From the NCBI RefSeq assembly GCF_014633365.1, contig NC_068338.1:20904616-20968615 (forward strand): a DNA stretch of 64,000 nucleotides. Direction: 5' to 3'. The DNA comes from Diospyros lotus (taxonomy: Eukaryota > Streptophyta > Magnoliopsida > Ericales > Ebenaceae). A program made the position numbers and the translations under genes. Position 1 is the stretch's first letter. Each line of letters begins with the position of its first letter. This document shows, piece after piece, positions 34,245 through 44,560 of the stretch. The notes under the pieces were generated by a model that saw only the letters and a list, made by a program, of their open reading frames with translations, did not search any database and had not been told where the DNA came from.

Positions 34245-35900
34245 AAAATAAATGTGCACCCAAAAGGCGGGTGAATTGGGTGTTTTGAAAACTTTTTGAT
34301 TTAAAGAAACTTTTTGCAAAAGTTGTTTGGACTTTTTGACCCATTGCAAACTGATGTTATAAACATAAGATGGATAGGAATAGTGTGAAATGAATTCAAT
34401 GCAAAAGTATATTCAAGTGAACAAATTTGCTGAAAATGATAGTGTTGAAATAAAGTTAAAAATAAAAAGAGCATGACACAATAGATTTATAGTGGTTTGG
34501 CTCAACTGCCTACATCCACTTACTAAATAGCTTTTTACTGGGTTCATCTATAACCACTTTACATGGTTTTTCAAGGATCCACCAAAACCATTGCCTTTTC
34601 CAAGATTAGATGTAACCACTTTACATGGTTTTTCAAGGATCAATAGAAATCATTGCCTTTTCTAGAATCAGGTGCAACCACAACAAATTACAAGAAGTAA
34701 AGGTTTGTTATAAGAAGATAAGCTAACAATAAAGCTTACAACAAGATGAGGCTCTCTCAAATACAAAGATTATATAATAGGAAGATAAGACACACTCTTT
34801 ATATATATATATATATATAGAATGTATGCTTTGAAGGCTCTATTGCTCGAGAATGATGATGAAAGTATTTAGTACAACATCAGGTAGTTCTTCTTGAATT
34901 ACATTTTCCTTTTATAGCTTTCCTAGCCTCATAACCCTTATCTTTTTGTTTAGTGAGTAAAACTTGTAAGATTTTTCAAGATATCTTCTATTCTTTGTGT
35001 TCCCAATGGTTAGATATATAAATTATGCTAAATAGCTATAATTTTTTTATTTCAATACACTGTCACTCGATTGGATTTTAATAATACTCGACTATTTATG
35101 AAAATAATCAATTGGCAGATTCATGATAGTTGATTACTTTTGCAGAAATAATGACCCAATTTTTGTTAGCTCAAACATACTCAAGTGGGCCTTTTTCTCA
35201 CTCGATTGCAAAATAATAATACTCAATTGCATGCTTTTTGATACTCCAATGTAATATACATGACTCGATTATGTATTCCTCCTACTCGATTACTTTTCCA
35301 AATACAAAGGATAACACTCTGTTCAAACATTCTCACTCGAGAGGGATATTGGAATACTCGATTACAAAGCTGTTATCACAACTAATTGTAATTTTAACTT
35401 AGATACTTGATTTAGACACATTTAATTCTTGAATCAAGCCATATTCTAATTCAAATAAAGGTATATCATTGTTAATTAACACTTTTGACTTTAGATTGAG
35501 CATTTTTGGAATTTTAAACCAAGCTAACACTTGAGTGAAATATATCTATCAATTGATTACTAAAACAAATACAGAGAATCACTCTTTATTTAGCACAATC
35601 TACTCAACTGAAGCATAGGCTTACTCGACTAAGAGAAGTACAATACTTGATTAAGCATAGCTCCTAGTCAATTACTATCAAGGTACAGAGAATTAACACT
35701 ATGCAATCTAACACACACTCAATTGAATATGAAAGCACAGAGGCTTGATATTTAAGCTCACCCTTCTCACTCGATTGAACAGATAACTCACTTGATTGCT
35801 AACTATTCAATTCAAGTATAATGTTAATCACTTGATTGAAGGTTGACGGAGAGATATTTGAGTGCAATATGCATATATTCAATTAACCCTTTCAATATCT
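34245..35900. mobile_element. Relative of the 1179-2795 insertion, with an ACTCGATTG word array
   Basis: It opens with GTGAATTGGGTG near 34269 and has the block TTTATAGTGGTTTGGCTC (about 34485), 'tacatccact', and repeated 'accactttacatggttttt' (about 34553 and 34617). This is the same order as in the 1.2-kb region of the LINE insertion. An AT-dinucleotide run lies at 34799-34820. From 35055 to 35880 about 20 words of the type ACTCGATTG occur at irregular spacing. No coding sequence; ends and target duplication not found. Confidence 0.55.
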
Positions 35901-35969
35901 ATTGAGAAATTCTAACACAATAATCCCAATCATCTGAATAACTTGATCACTATCATATGAGCACTTGAG

Positions 35970-37251
35970 TGATGGCAGAGCCTGGTGAGGAAGTTGGGAG
36001 TAAGGTCTATGCCAGCAAGGGATGCTAGCAGGCACCTGGTAGGAGGATGGCTCGATCTGTTGTTCGAGAGAACAAAATTCATAGGGGTAAGCTCGATTCA
36101 TTGCGTAGGAGAGCTAAAAAGGATGCCCTAAGTCTTCAGATGTGTTAGGCTGAAAGGCCTTTGGGAGGCTAGACCCTCGAGGACTTGGGTGTTCGGCAGT
36201 GAGTCTTTAGATGAAAAGGCTCTGGGAGAGTTTGGTGAGTCTTCGAGAGGTGCTACGCCTTGAGGTCTCCGAATGAGTCTACGACACAAGCATAGTTAGA
36301 AGGCACACGGGGAACTCTTCAGCGTGGGCCCTCCAATGCCAAAGTTAGTTGATGCTATGATGTAGAATGAAGTATGAGTGTATGCTATATGAGGCTTTAG
36401 ATGAGTGTCTTTGGATGGGTTTGGATTTGAAGTGTTAGGTTTGGGTCTTCGGGTGCTAGATTTGGGTCTGAATGGCACTAACCCGGGGGATATTTATAGG
36501 CTTCGATGGCTGGTCCACATGGTAAGGCAAGACATGTGGCAAGCTAAAGTGGCTTGACTCTTCTGGCGAAAAGGCTGCGGATGAGGTTGGAAGGCCTGAA
36601 GGTACCTTTAGGTATGAGATTTCCCAAAGAGTATCCTTTGGATGAGGCTCTCCTGAAGACCTCGAAGACTCTTCGAGTCTTCAGGATAAAGGAATGCCCT
36701 AGAAGACTCTTTGGGATGAATCTTCAGGATCGATGGGCTCAAGCCATTCAAAGGGGCTTTTCCTGAAGACTCTTCAAAGTCATTAGGAGACTTCTACTCG
36801 AAAGACTCTTCAGGGTGAATCTTGGTCTTAGGGGTTTAAGGACATGGCTACTTGAAGACTCTTTAAAGTCATTAGGAGACCTATGCATTGAAGACTCTTT
36901 GGGGTCATATAAGTCTTCAGCCTTCTTCGATACTTGGATTTTTGGTTTGATTTTTCTAGGATACCCTATAACAATGGCTCCCCACTATTGCCTTTGGCTG
37001 CAAGGCAAAAGGAAGAGTATAATGTCTTCAGGTGAAAAGTTTCTTGAAGACTGGCTAGTTAGAGTTAGAGAAAATTTACGTTAGCTTGAGTCATTAGAAG
37101 AGATCTCTAGATGACTTTGCTTACATATGTGCAACGATTCATCTTTCAAAGATTCAGTTATAAATAGGGCTAAACCCAGACTCTTCCAAAGACTCCAGAC
37201 TCTCCGAAAGACTTTCTTCTTGAAGACTTTCCATTTTCCAAGGTAAACCCA
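35970..37251 (-). repeat. 3' LTR of the Tat element
   Basis: Positions 35980-36395 align with 63590-64000 at roughly 85 percent by eye, sharing 'aaggtctatgc', 'aagggatgctagcaggc' and 'gcgacacaagcatagtta'-type text. The LTR start is proposed at 37251 (minus strand TGGGTTTACCTTGG), preceded by a purine-rich GGGTGGAGAAA as polypurine tract. A TATA box lies at 36490-36499. It carries a GAAGACTCTTC word array throughout. The low-coordinate end (about 35.91-35.97 kb) is uncertain. Confidence 0.65.
36490..36499 (-). promoter_or_regulatory. Putative TATA box of the Tat LTR
   Basis: The minus strand reads CTATAAATAT, about 750 bp inside the proposed LTR. A second TATAAATAG on the plus strand at about 37153 has no associated LTR structure. 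Confidence 0.45.
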
Positions 37252-37359
37252 TGGCTTTTTCTCCACCCATTCCTAGGCCATGAGAGGGCATATAGGGTGC
37301 TACTACGATTATCATCTCTCTAAGGTTGCAACCCTTGGTGTTAAGGAGTAGGGATGTTA

Positions 37360-39095
37360 TGTTAGTGTCGTGTGCCCTAATGCTATATTTGAATGACATC
37401 AAGTGGGCTTGTAACTGAACACATTTATTGTGTCTTTGTATATCTTAATAGAAGGAAGGTTTTCTTCATTCATGTGCTCTCCAATTTACTACATGAATGA
37501 GTCCTTAGATATTCTATTTGAGAATCTTATTCTCAAGGTGTTGAGACTGTGTGATAGGATTCTCTGGTAACAGGATGTCTTAAAGTATTCCTAGTCTTTA
37601 GATTCATTGGATGGGGACTCCGATTAGTCGAGTATGGACTATCACAGGGGTTACTACCTCGTTCAATATGAGTTACTAATGGAAGGATAGTGTGTCACAC
37701 ACCATATGACATGGGGATGTCGCTAGTAGACTTGTGGGTGGTTGTTGGGGAACAACTAGCCAAATGTGATGCCGATGACTGACCACATGGCATGGTGAAT
37801 AATGGTCAGGTCATCAAGTTACGATGGTGTGTTGATCCTTGGACTTGAACCAACACGATTGTTTTGTGTATCAGTGTGCGAGATTTACTAATGAGTTGAA
37901 ACATCTAAGTGGGAGGTGGGAATGTTCATCTATATGGTTTCGTATTACTAGTATATGGATGTTGAGGACATAATTCGTCGCTCTCGTCAATATTTAATGC
38001 GGTGAACATCCTATGTGATCTATTGTTAGTGTGATAGGACAGTCCCTGGCCAGGGCAGATTGATTATCAGGAAAAGAGTTTCTTGAGGTGTCATCTAGTC
38101 ACATTGGTGAGGTTAGACACATAGTTATTGAGTTTGTGAGTTTATCATTCCATGGCTCTCGCTCAGTCGGGATGTTAGGTGATGGAAGGATTATAACACA
38201 TGGTAATCATCAATTATAATAGGTTCACTTGAAGTGAGATTCCACTGCCACTTATATTATCCTGAGTCGCTGCTAGGCGTTTCTCAAGAACTCTCAAATC
38301 GTTATTGAGATATGGAGAGATTCTGGTGATTGGTCAAGGTGTTGGCCAGTACCGAAGGGGTTTCGGTGTTATTTGATTGCTAGCGGGTAGTGAATCTAGA
38401 AAGTCACACACCTTATAGTGTTGCATTTGGTATCGACATAATGTGCCTAAAGCGTCTTAGGAGATCGTTGGTTAAAATTTAACTTGGTGTCCATGAGAGT
38501 CGACTCTTGCTCTTAGGAGAGTTGACTCTTAGGGGTAGTGAGAGTCGACTCTCGCTAAGGCAAGAGTTGACTCTTAGCACCACTCAGCTAGCCCAATTGA
38601 ATGCCATGTGGCATGAAATTGGGTAGGAGTTGGTGAGAGGCGGTGGCCGAATTCAATGAGGAATAAATTGCAGAATCAAAGATGTAGAATTAATTGTTTC
38701 TCTACTAAGTTCTTTTGCTTCCTCTGTAATACTGCCATTGTAAAATTAATGTGTGAGAGTCAAGCGGGGGGAAAAAATTGAGATGTAGGTACGGGTGTTA
38801 TGGTGACCTCTGTGTTTAACACGGGAATAGGAAACCAGAATGGAACCAGACAACGTACTAGGTGTGGATAAACTAGGACCACCACAATCTGAGGTAGACA
38901 CAGCCTCAGTACAAAATTATTTTTTGTACTCAACCCTACATTTGACAACATCTATGATTTATAGTCATGTGATGAATATGCATCTTTCTTAAATACCCAA
39001 GCTATGTGTGGTATATATGTATGATTTTGCTGCCTATATCTGATACATGTAAAATTTTTAATTTTACCCATACCACCATATAGTGATTTCCTTCA
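37360..39095 (+). mobile_element. Copia-like solo LTR with TSD TGTTA
   Basis: TGTTA flanks it at 37355-37359 and 39096-39100. It begins TGTTAGTGTCGTGTGCCC, similar to the TGTTAGTGTAGGTGC start of the copia LTRs here, and ends ATTTCCTTCA. Length 1736 bp. It contains four GAGAGTCGACTCT words at 38490-38580. There is no interior. Because the TSD was found by searching outward from the start, the right boundary carries some risk. Confidence 0.65.
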
Positions 39096-39149
39096 TGTTA
39101 GGGGGTTTGATCGAGTTTTTCGCATCTTGGCCTCATGGTTGTCAAGGAA

Positions 39150-40255
39150 GCCCCATAGGAAGGAGTTTATAACAGTTGTTGAAGTTGGTGCAGTGGTGAT
39201 TCATGTGGACAGTTTGAGGGCAGGTCTCAGACTTCCACTGCACCCATTCGGGATGCAATTTCTTAAGGATGAGATATTGTTGCCAACCTAGCTACACCCA
39301 AATGGTTGGGTTATGCTAGTAGGACTTCCACCCTAGCTCTCTTGTTCCTTCTAGCTAGGAGGATATCTCCTTCCTCAATCTCCTCAGAGTTGGAAGCACA
39401 TGTGGTTGTTGTTCCACTCATTGTTGCCTCTCCTCTTGCTCCCAAGCCTCTTAGGCCTATTTTGCAACCTTGGCCATCTTGGCTAACCCAATTCTTTGTA
39501 ACTACTTTATTTTTGCAAATGGATAAAAAAAAAACTGGGCCATCACTCGAGGGTTATAGGATGCAAGCCTAGGACCTTAAGAAGGATAACAAGAGGTTGA
39601 GGAGGGAGAGGAATTTATCAAATGATGACTATGATCAAATAAAGAGAGAGCGCGACTGAATAAGGTGAGAGTTAAAAGAGCAACGTAAAATAATTGAAGC
39701 CCTCCAAACTGCCAACATTGCTCTCATTGACGAGAACAAGCACATGATGGAGTGGATTGAGTACTTGCATACTTGACTCTAGGAAGATAAGGGGAAAGTT
39801 AAAGAGGTTGCTTTCCAGTTAAGGGACATAGATGTCAACGCCATTCGGGTTGTGGCAATGAGGGAGTACAAGGTCTCTTGAGAGTGCCATTCAAGGAAGG
39901 AAGACTATGCCTTGAGCTTCATGAAATATGAATTCTACATAGATTGAGGCTTTCTAGAGAAGAAGCGCCTTGTAGAGACATTCCTTGAGCTCATCTACAC
40001 CTCGGAGGTCCTGGATTACAGTATCCCCGACTAGCGGGAGTTCAACGACCTAAAGCTGATCGTGCCAGAGGATTATCTAAGGGCTGCTCAGGAGGATAAT
40101 TTATCTAACCTTATTGGCCCGTGGAGTCTGCCCACGCCAGAGTTAGCTTTGGGGACACTGGTGCCGCCAAACTCTACTACGAGAGAGATGCTAGAGACAA
40201 TCAATGCTCTTGTGGATATCGACTTAATGAGTTTGGACATCCTGAAGGAAGGATA
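39150..40255 (+). pseudogene. Antisense ORF of the Tat element (gypsy-type transposon / coiled-coil protein), broken
   Basis: On the strand opposite to gag-pol, the translation near 39200-39310 reads DSLRAGLRLPLHPFGMQFL, then LHPNGWVMLVG. This matches the N-terminal motif of the plant 'putative gypsy type transposon' family (LPLHPF...L..P.QL.PN.W). After a frameshift a charged, heptad-like coiled-coil region follows (39540-40000), and the tail reads PEDYLRAAQEDN, ending at a stop at 40254-40256. Tat-lineage elements often carry such antisense ORFs between integrase and 3' LTR; their function is not established. Many in-frame stops. The solo LTR ending at 39095 lies just upstream. Confidence 0.6.
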
Positions 40256-40259
40256 AGCA

Positions 40260-42190
40260 GGGACCTCAACTACTCCTCCTGAAGGCGATCCCTCTCACTC
40301 TCAGCCTTAGGATATTTTGATTTTGCTTTTTAATGTGTTTGCATTCATTTTGTACCTCATTTCAACCATTGTACCTCAATTTTCATATATTAATGGAATG
40401 AACACTTTTGAGAAAGATGTGTGTTTGGGGTATGGTTGGCTTGGTATGTATGTATACAAGTAAAATGATGCAACATATTATGTAAAGAAACCAATTGCTT
40501 GTTAGAAGCGATGCCTGGTTATTAAAAATACCCATATGAGGACATGTTAAATCAAAACGAGCAATCGCTCATACAATTTATAATATACCGTTTCTTTCTA
40601 ATCAAAGCCTCAATCGAGCACGTCAATTAAACCCATCCAAATATCATGAATGCATTCACACAACCGCGTAAAAGAAACATACATAAACTTAGAGAAGGAA
40701 AAGAAACGAAATCATCAATAAAAACATGAGAATCAAGTTCCAAACCGGATTCGACTACATGACCGAGACTCAAACCGGGCAAGGGGTACAGGAATGTAGC
40801 AGATTACAAGCGAATTAGCCTTCCATAGCTTCTAGGTTGAAAATGTGAGAATCCTCCCAAAATCGGCCACCCCTAATTCCTCTTAGCTAGCTCTTATTTA
40901 TAGGGTTTTGGAAAAGAAAAACCTAGGCTAAATGGGCTTAGGGTATTTAATACAAATGGGCCATAATTTAATTAATTAAAAAGGGCCCAATGGATTCTAA
41001 ATTTGCCCATAACCCATAATGAAGTATGGTTGCCTCTTTCAAACTCGATGTCCGTCCACCTTGCGAAGCCCACTTGCACCTCTATCGAAAAAGCTCAAAT
41101 CTGCGGCCCAAATCTGCCAAATAAGAATAAAAATAGTGTGAAGCCCAATAAAATAAAATAAACACAAGAAAAATGAAATAACCTAAATAGAGTGTAATGA
41201 AGATGGAATAAGAGGGATAAATAATATAAAATATGCGCGCCATCAACATGCACAGGACTTAATAGCGTCAATTGGGGCTTGCACGTTTCACGAGTACCTG
41301 CGCGTATATAAAGAAATCCCAGCTCCCTAGTGTAGCTATCTTGGGGATGCTGGCTTGCCCAAACTTTTGAGGCATAAAGCAATTTTATATGAAAAATTTC
41401 GTAAGTAAGGAACAATTAATCAAAAGACGATTTTGGCAAATGGACCTGCTGAATGTGCTATAAGATGAAGAATCTTGTTAAGCATTCAAAGCGTAAGGGT
41501 AGCAGGTGGTATCAATGCATTAACCATGACTAGGGGTTACGAGTCATTTCGTAGCTCCCTGGGTCACCTAAACTCACAAATCTTGTTGAGGCTTGAGAGA
41601 TGTCATCTCATGCCCCAGTTATTTAATCGTAGGGGACTTTTGTGTGGCCATGAATGAGCAGTGGGTATTCGTTCATCCATTGCATGCCTTATGAGAATGC
41701 AGAAGGGAGGACATCAAAACTCATAAAGTCTTATGGAGGAAGGTCGAGCTACTAGAGAAGCACATGACTTGCTCATTAGGCTTCTTAGTTTAGTGTAGGA
41801 GTTGAATACCACCTCACTACTTGCAAATCTACACATCGTGTATGAATGAAATATCATAGTATGGTGCTATACCTGGCCTGTCACAGTTATTTTGGCATAT
41901 GATAGTTGTTGCTTCTAATACATTGCTCCTTCCACCGGTATATGTTTTGCAGGGTAAGAGAACAGAAATTAAGAAGGGGCGCCACCCTCGGTCTTTGAGT
42001 CTAAAGACATAAAAAATTGGTTCTTGTGGGTATATACCCAACAACCCATATGTGTGAGTAAGATTGGACTGAGTGGAAAGAACATGGGCCTTTGGACACG
42101 AGGTGTGAGTCGTAGCACCCTTCATCATATTTCCTACAAAGTAGGGCAGTTGGACAGAGCAAATAGATTGTTAGTATATGCATGCACCCC
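40260..42190. other. Tat 3' region, partly LTR-like, no gene recognised
   Basis: About 40.45-41.4 kb looks like a minus-strand LTR: plus-strand CTTATTTATAG at 40893-40903 gives a TATA box on the minus strand, with 'gggcttag...aatgggcc' text as in copia LTRs. No ends or target duplication were found. A minus-strand ORF at 41095-41415 (106 codons) has a hydrophobic end but matches nothing recognised. The rest (41.4-42.19 kb) is probably decayed Tat 3' sequence. Confidence 0.35.
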
Positions 42191-42400
42191 TAGTTGCTAT
42201 ATGATAAGATACGCCAGGAGTTTTTATGTGGTTCAGCTCATTTGGCTTGCGTCCATGGGAATACATGGGGCATATATCCATTTGGCTAGGGGAATTACAA
42301 TGCAAGTACAATACAATTTACATAGAAAAAGCATAAAAGTAACACTTCAAGTGGGTCTCATTCCAAGTCTTGCCAATAGTTTCCCTATGGAGTGCTCTAT
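42190..42400. repeat. Short copy of the 'gtggttcggc' module
   Basis: TTTTTATGTGGTTCAGCTC followed by 'ttggcttgcgtccatggg' parallels TTTATAGTGGTTTGGCTC and 'tacatccact' at 34.49 kb, and TTTATAGTGGTTCG at 1.51 kb. It appears to interrupt the Tat integrase C-terminal region. Limits are approximate. Confidence 0.4.
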
Positions 42401-42516
42401 TTCAAACACGGGTGTTATAATATTTGGCTACCCTTCGGTGATAGGCTACCATTTGAATGCAAGCTTGGTCCCTCAGCTCATCAATTAAATATAGGTTGTT
42501 GGACAATTGCTCTAAG
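42400..42516 (-). pseudogene. Tat integrase C-terminal fragment
   Basis: Directly left of the copia LTR the minus strand encodes DELRDQACIQMVAYHRRVAK and YYNTRV. This matches the Tat integrase segment after the catalytic core (pattern L.E.R.QA..R.AAY..R.ARYYN). The matching integrase core is on the other side of the copia element at 47.98-48.4 kb. The third catalytic residue and about 100 or more residues are missing between the two. Confidence 0.6.
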
Positions 42517-44547
42517 TGAAAGTAAAGCAAGATCGCTACGGGGCAAGCAACGTAGTTCAAAAATTTTGAATCTTACCCCGATCCCATCAATTGGATCAAT
42601 GCCAAAATTAAATCATTCACATACAAATAAAATAAATCTAACCTTTAGATTTTCTAGTTGTTCACGGATTCGAGCCGTCCAAGCGTCCGGCCTCTAACTC
42701 GTAATACGCGGCATGCGTCCTTTGGCAAGGAGAGCGGAATAAGAGTGCTAGCTCCTCCTCCTTTTTGTGACTTATGTATGGACAGAAAAGAACACCCAGG
42801 TTTCAAATTGATGCCAAAAAGAAACGGGAAAGAGTGAACGACATTCGTTTTTCAACTCTTGAAAAACCACACAACCATTAATACCTCCAATTTTGGCAAC
42901 CCATCAAAGGGTATTTATAGAGAAACCTTCTAGGGTTTCTTAAACCCTAATGGATTGGGCTAGCCCATTAATCCTAGTTCAATAAGAATCTTAATTGGGC
43001 TTATTCTAGTCTATCTAGAAATATAATTAAGTGGCTCAAATTCAATTATAGGTTTAAATAAAATGTTTGGCCCAAATCTAATTCAAGCCCAAATATAATA
43101 TTTAATTTAATATTTGGCCCAAATCTAATTTAGTCCAAATATAATATTTAATATTTAATATTTAGCCCAAATTCAATTTAGTTCAAATATAATATTTAAT
43201 TTAATATTTGACCCAAATTCAATTTAGTCCAAATATTAACTTAAGCCCACATATATTTTATTTCCTATTTGTCGCTCCAACAAATAGAAAATTATTAAAT
43301 TAGAAACTCCTTCCTAATTTAATCAATTACCATTTTAGAAAACTCTTTCCATCATGACGACTTCTCGTCATATTGACATCATTACGTCTATTTATGCTTT
43401 TTCTATGAGAATCTACAACAATACAACTTCTTGTCGAAGTGTCCCACTTGACCATACGTCTGCTTTCCTGGTTTAAGCCAGGGACCTTGCCTATTGCGTA
43501 TGACTCATTAGGCTTCCGAATATGTTGGAAATGTGTCGGTATGAACACTTAAGACAAGATTAGCCTCTAGTAAGGCGTCATGCCTATCCAATTATTCAAA
43601 AGGATTCATAATCCGTAAATAACCTTTCACGAGCATGGTTACCATGTAATTCGATCCTCTCTTCAATGTATCTTATGTGATCTCAAGTGTGGCGATGTGT
43701 TGCTTGATTACAATCACATGAGTTTTCTTCGGTTATCCGGATATCTTCACTTAATAGAAAGTGAATCAATAACACCTTATTGATCTCTTTCACCATGACC
43801 ATGGATTTAAAGTGAATATCCACCGAAGGCGCCTTAGATACATCATCCTTTATGAAGGGATAGACGAGTCCCATCTTGACTATACACCCGTTTCCATAAG
43901 CCTCACAATATGCCCATCGAAATGATGTCAAAGCGTACCGGTCTTCTTTTGAGATGACCGTGACAACCTTTATCTAAGTCCATCAATATGCACATGCAGC
44001 CTTTATCTAAGCCCATCGAAATGATGTCAAAGCATACCGGTCTTCTTTTGAGATAACCGCGACAACCTCAGGTCTAAGGATTAATTACACCCATCTCATA
44101 TGAGAATACCATCAACATATAACCAAAATGGATTCTCATGACGAGTCATGTCCAGTGACACATTCTCCAACATTGGTCATTTATGTACTTGTCTAGGCAT
44201 TCCCATGCCTATGGGTGTGAGACCCCCATTACTATCACATAGCAAAAACATAACACATACAAGTCTTACCGTAATTGTCAATGTCCATTCTTGACATTGC
44301 TATGACTTGAGACGTTTAATGATGTCTAGAAACTGTGATGCATCATCTCACATCTTTATAGATTAATCACAGTATACATCATATGGACTTCTATCTAGTT
44401 TCATTCGGTTATTACAATAATAACAAGAAACTAGTAGAATGACTTCTTATGAATTTGAACAACTCCTTATTCAAATAATAAACATGATTACAATTGTCAG
44501 TGTACAACATGCCCAATCTGATTGGGTCTAGAGCACCTACACTAATA
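42517..44547 (-). repeat. 3' LTR of the copia element
   Basis: 2031 bp, homologous to the solo LTR at 22595-24595. The element-sense start has decayed to TATTAGTGTAGG (TG to TA) and the end is ACTTTCA. A local duplication of about 80 bp is visible at 43915-44070 ('cccatcgaaatgatgtcaaag' twice), which the solo LTR lacks. Confidence 0.9.
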
Positions 44548-44560
44548 ATCTCCCACTTGT
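44548..44560 (-). other. Polypurine tract of the copia element
   Basis: The minus strand reads ACAAGTGGGAGAT directly before the LTR start. This is the usual copia polypurine motif. Confidence 0.8.

Noticed and set aside
37150..37160. Plus-strand TATA box TATAAATAG
   Set aside because: It lies inside the minus-strand Tat LTR with no plus-strand element attached; treated as chance.
42024..42488. 154-codon plus-strand ORF
   Set aside because: Antisense to the Tat integrase fragment and the repeat module; no recognisable domain.
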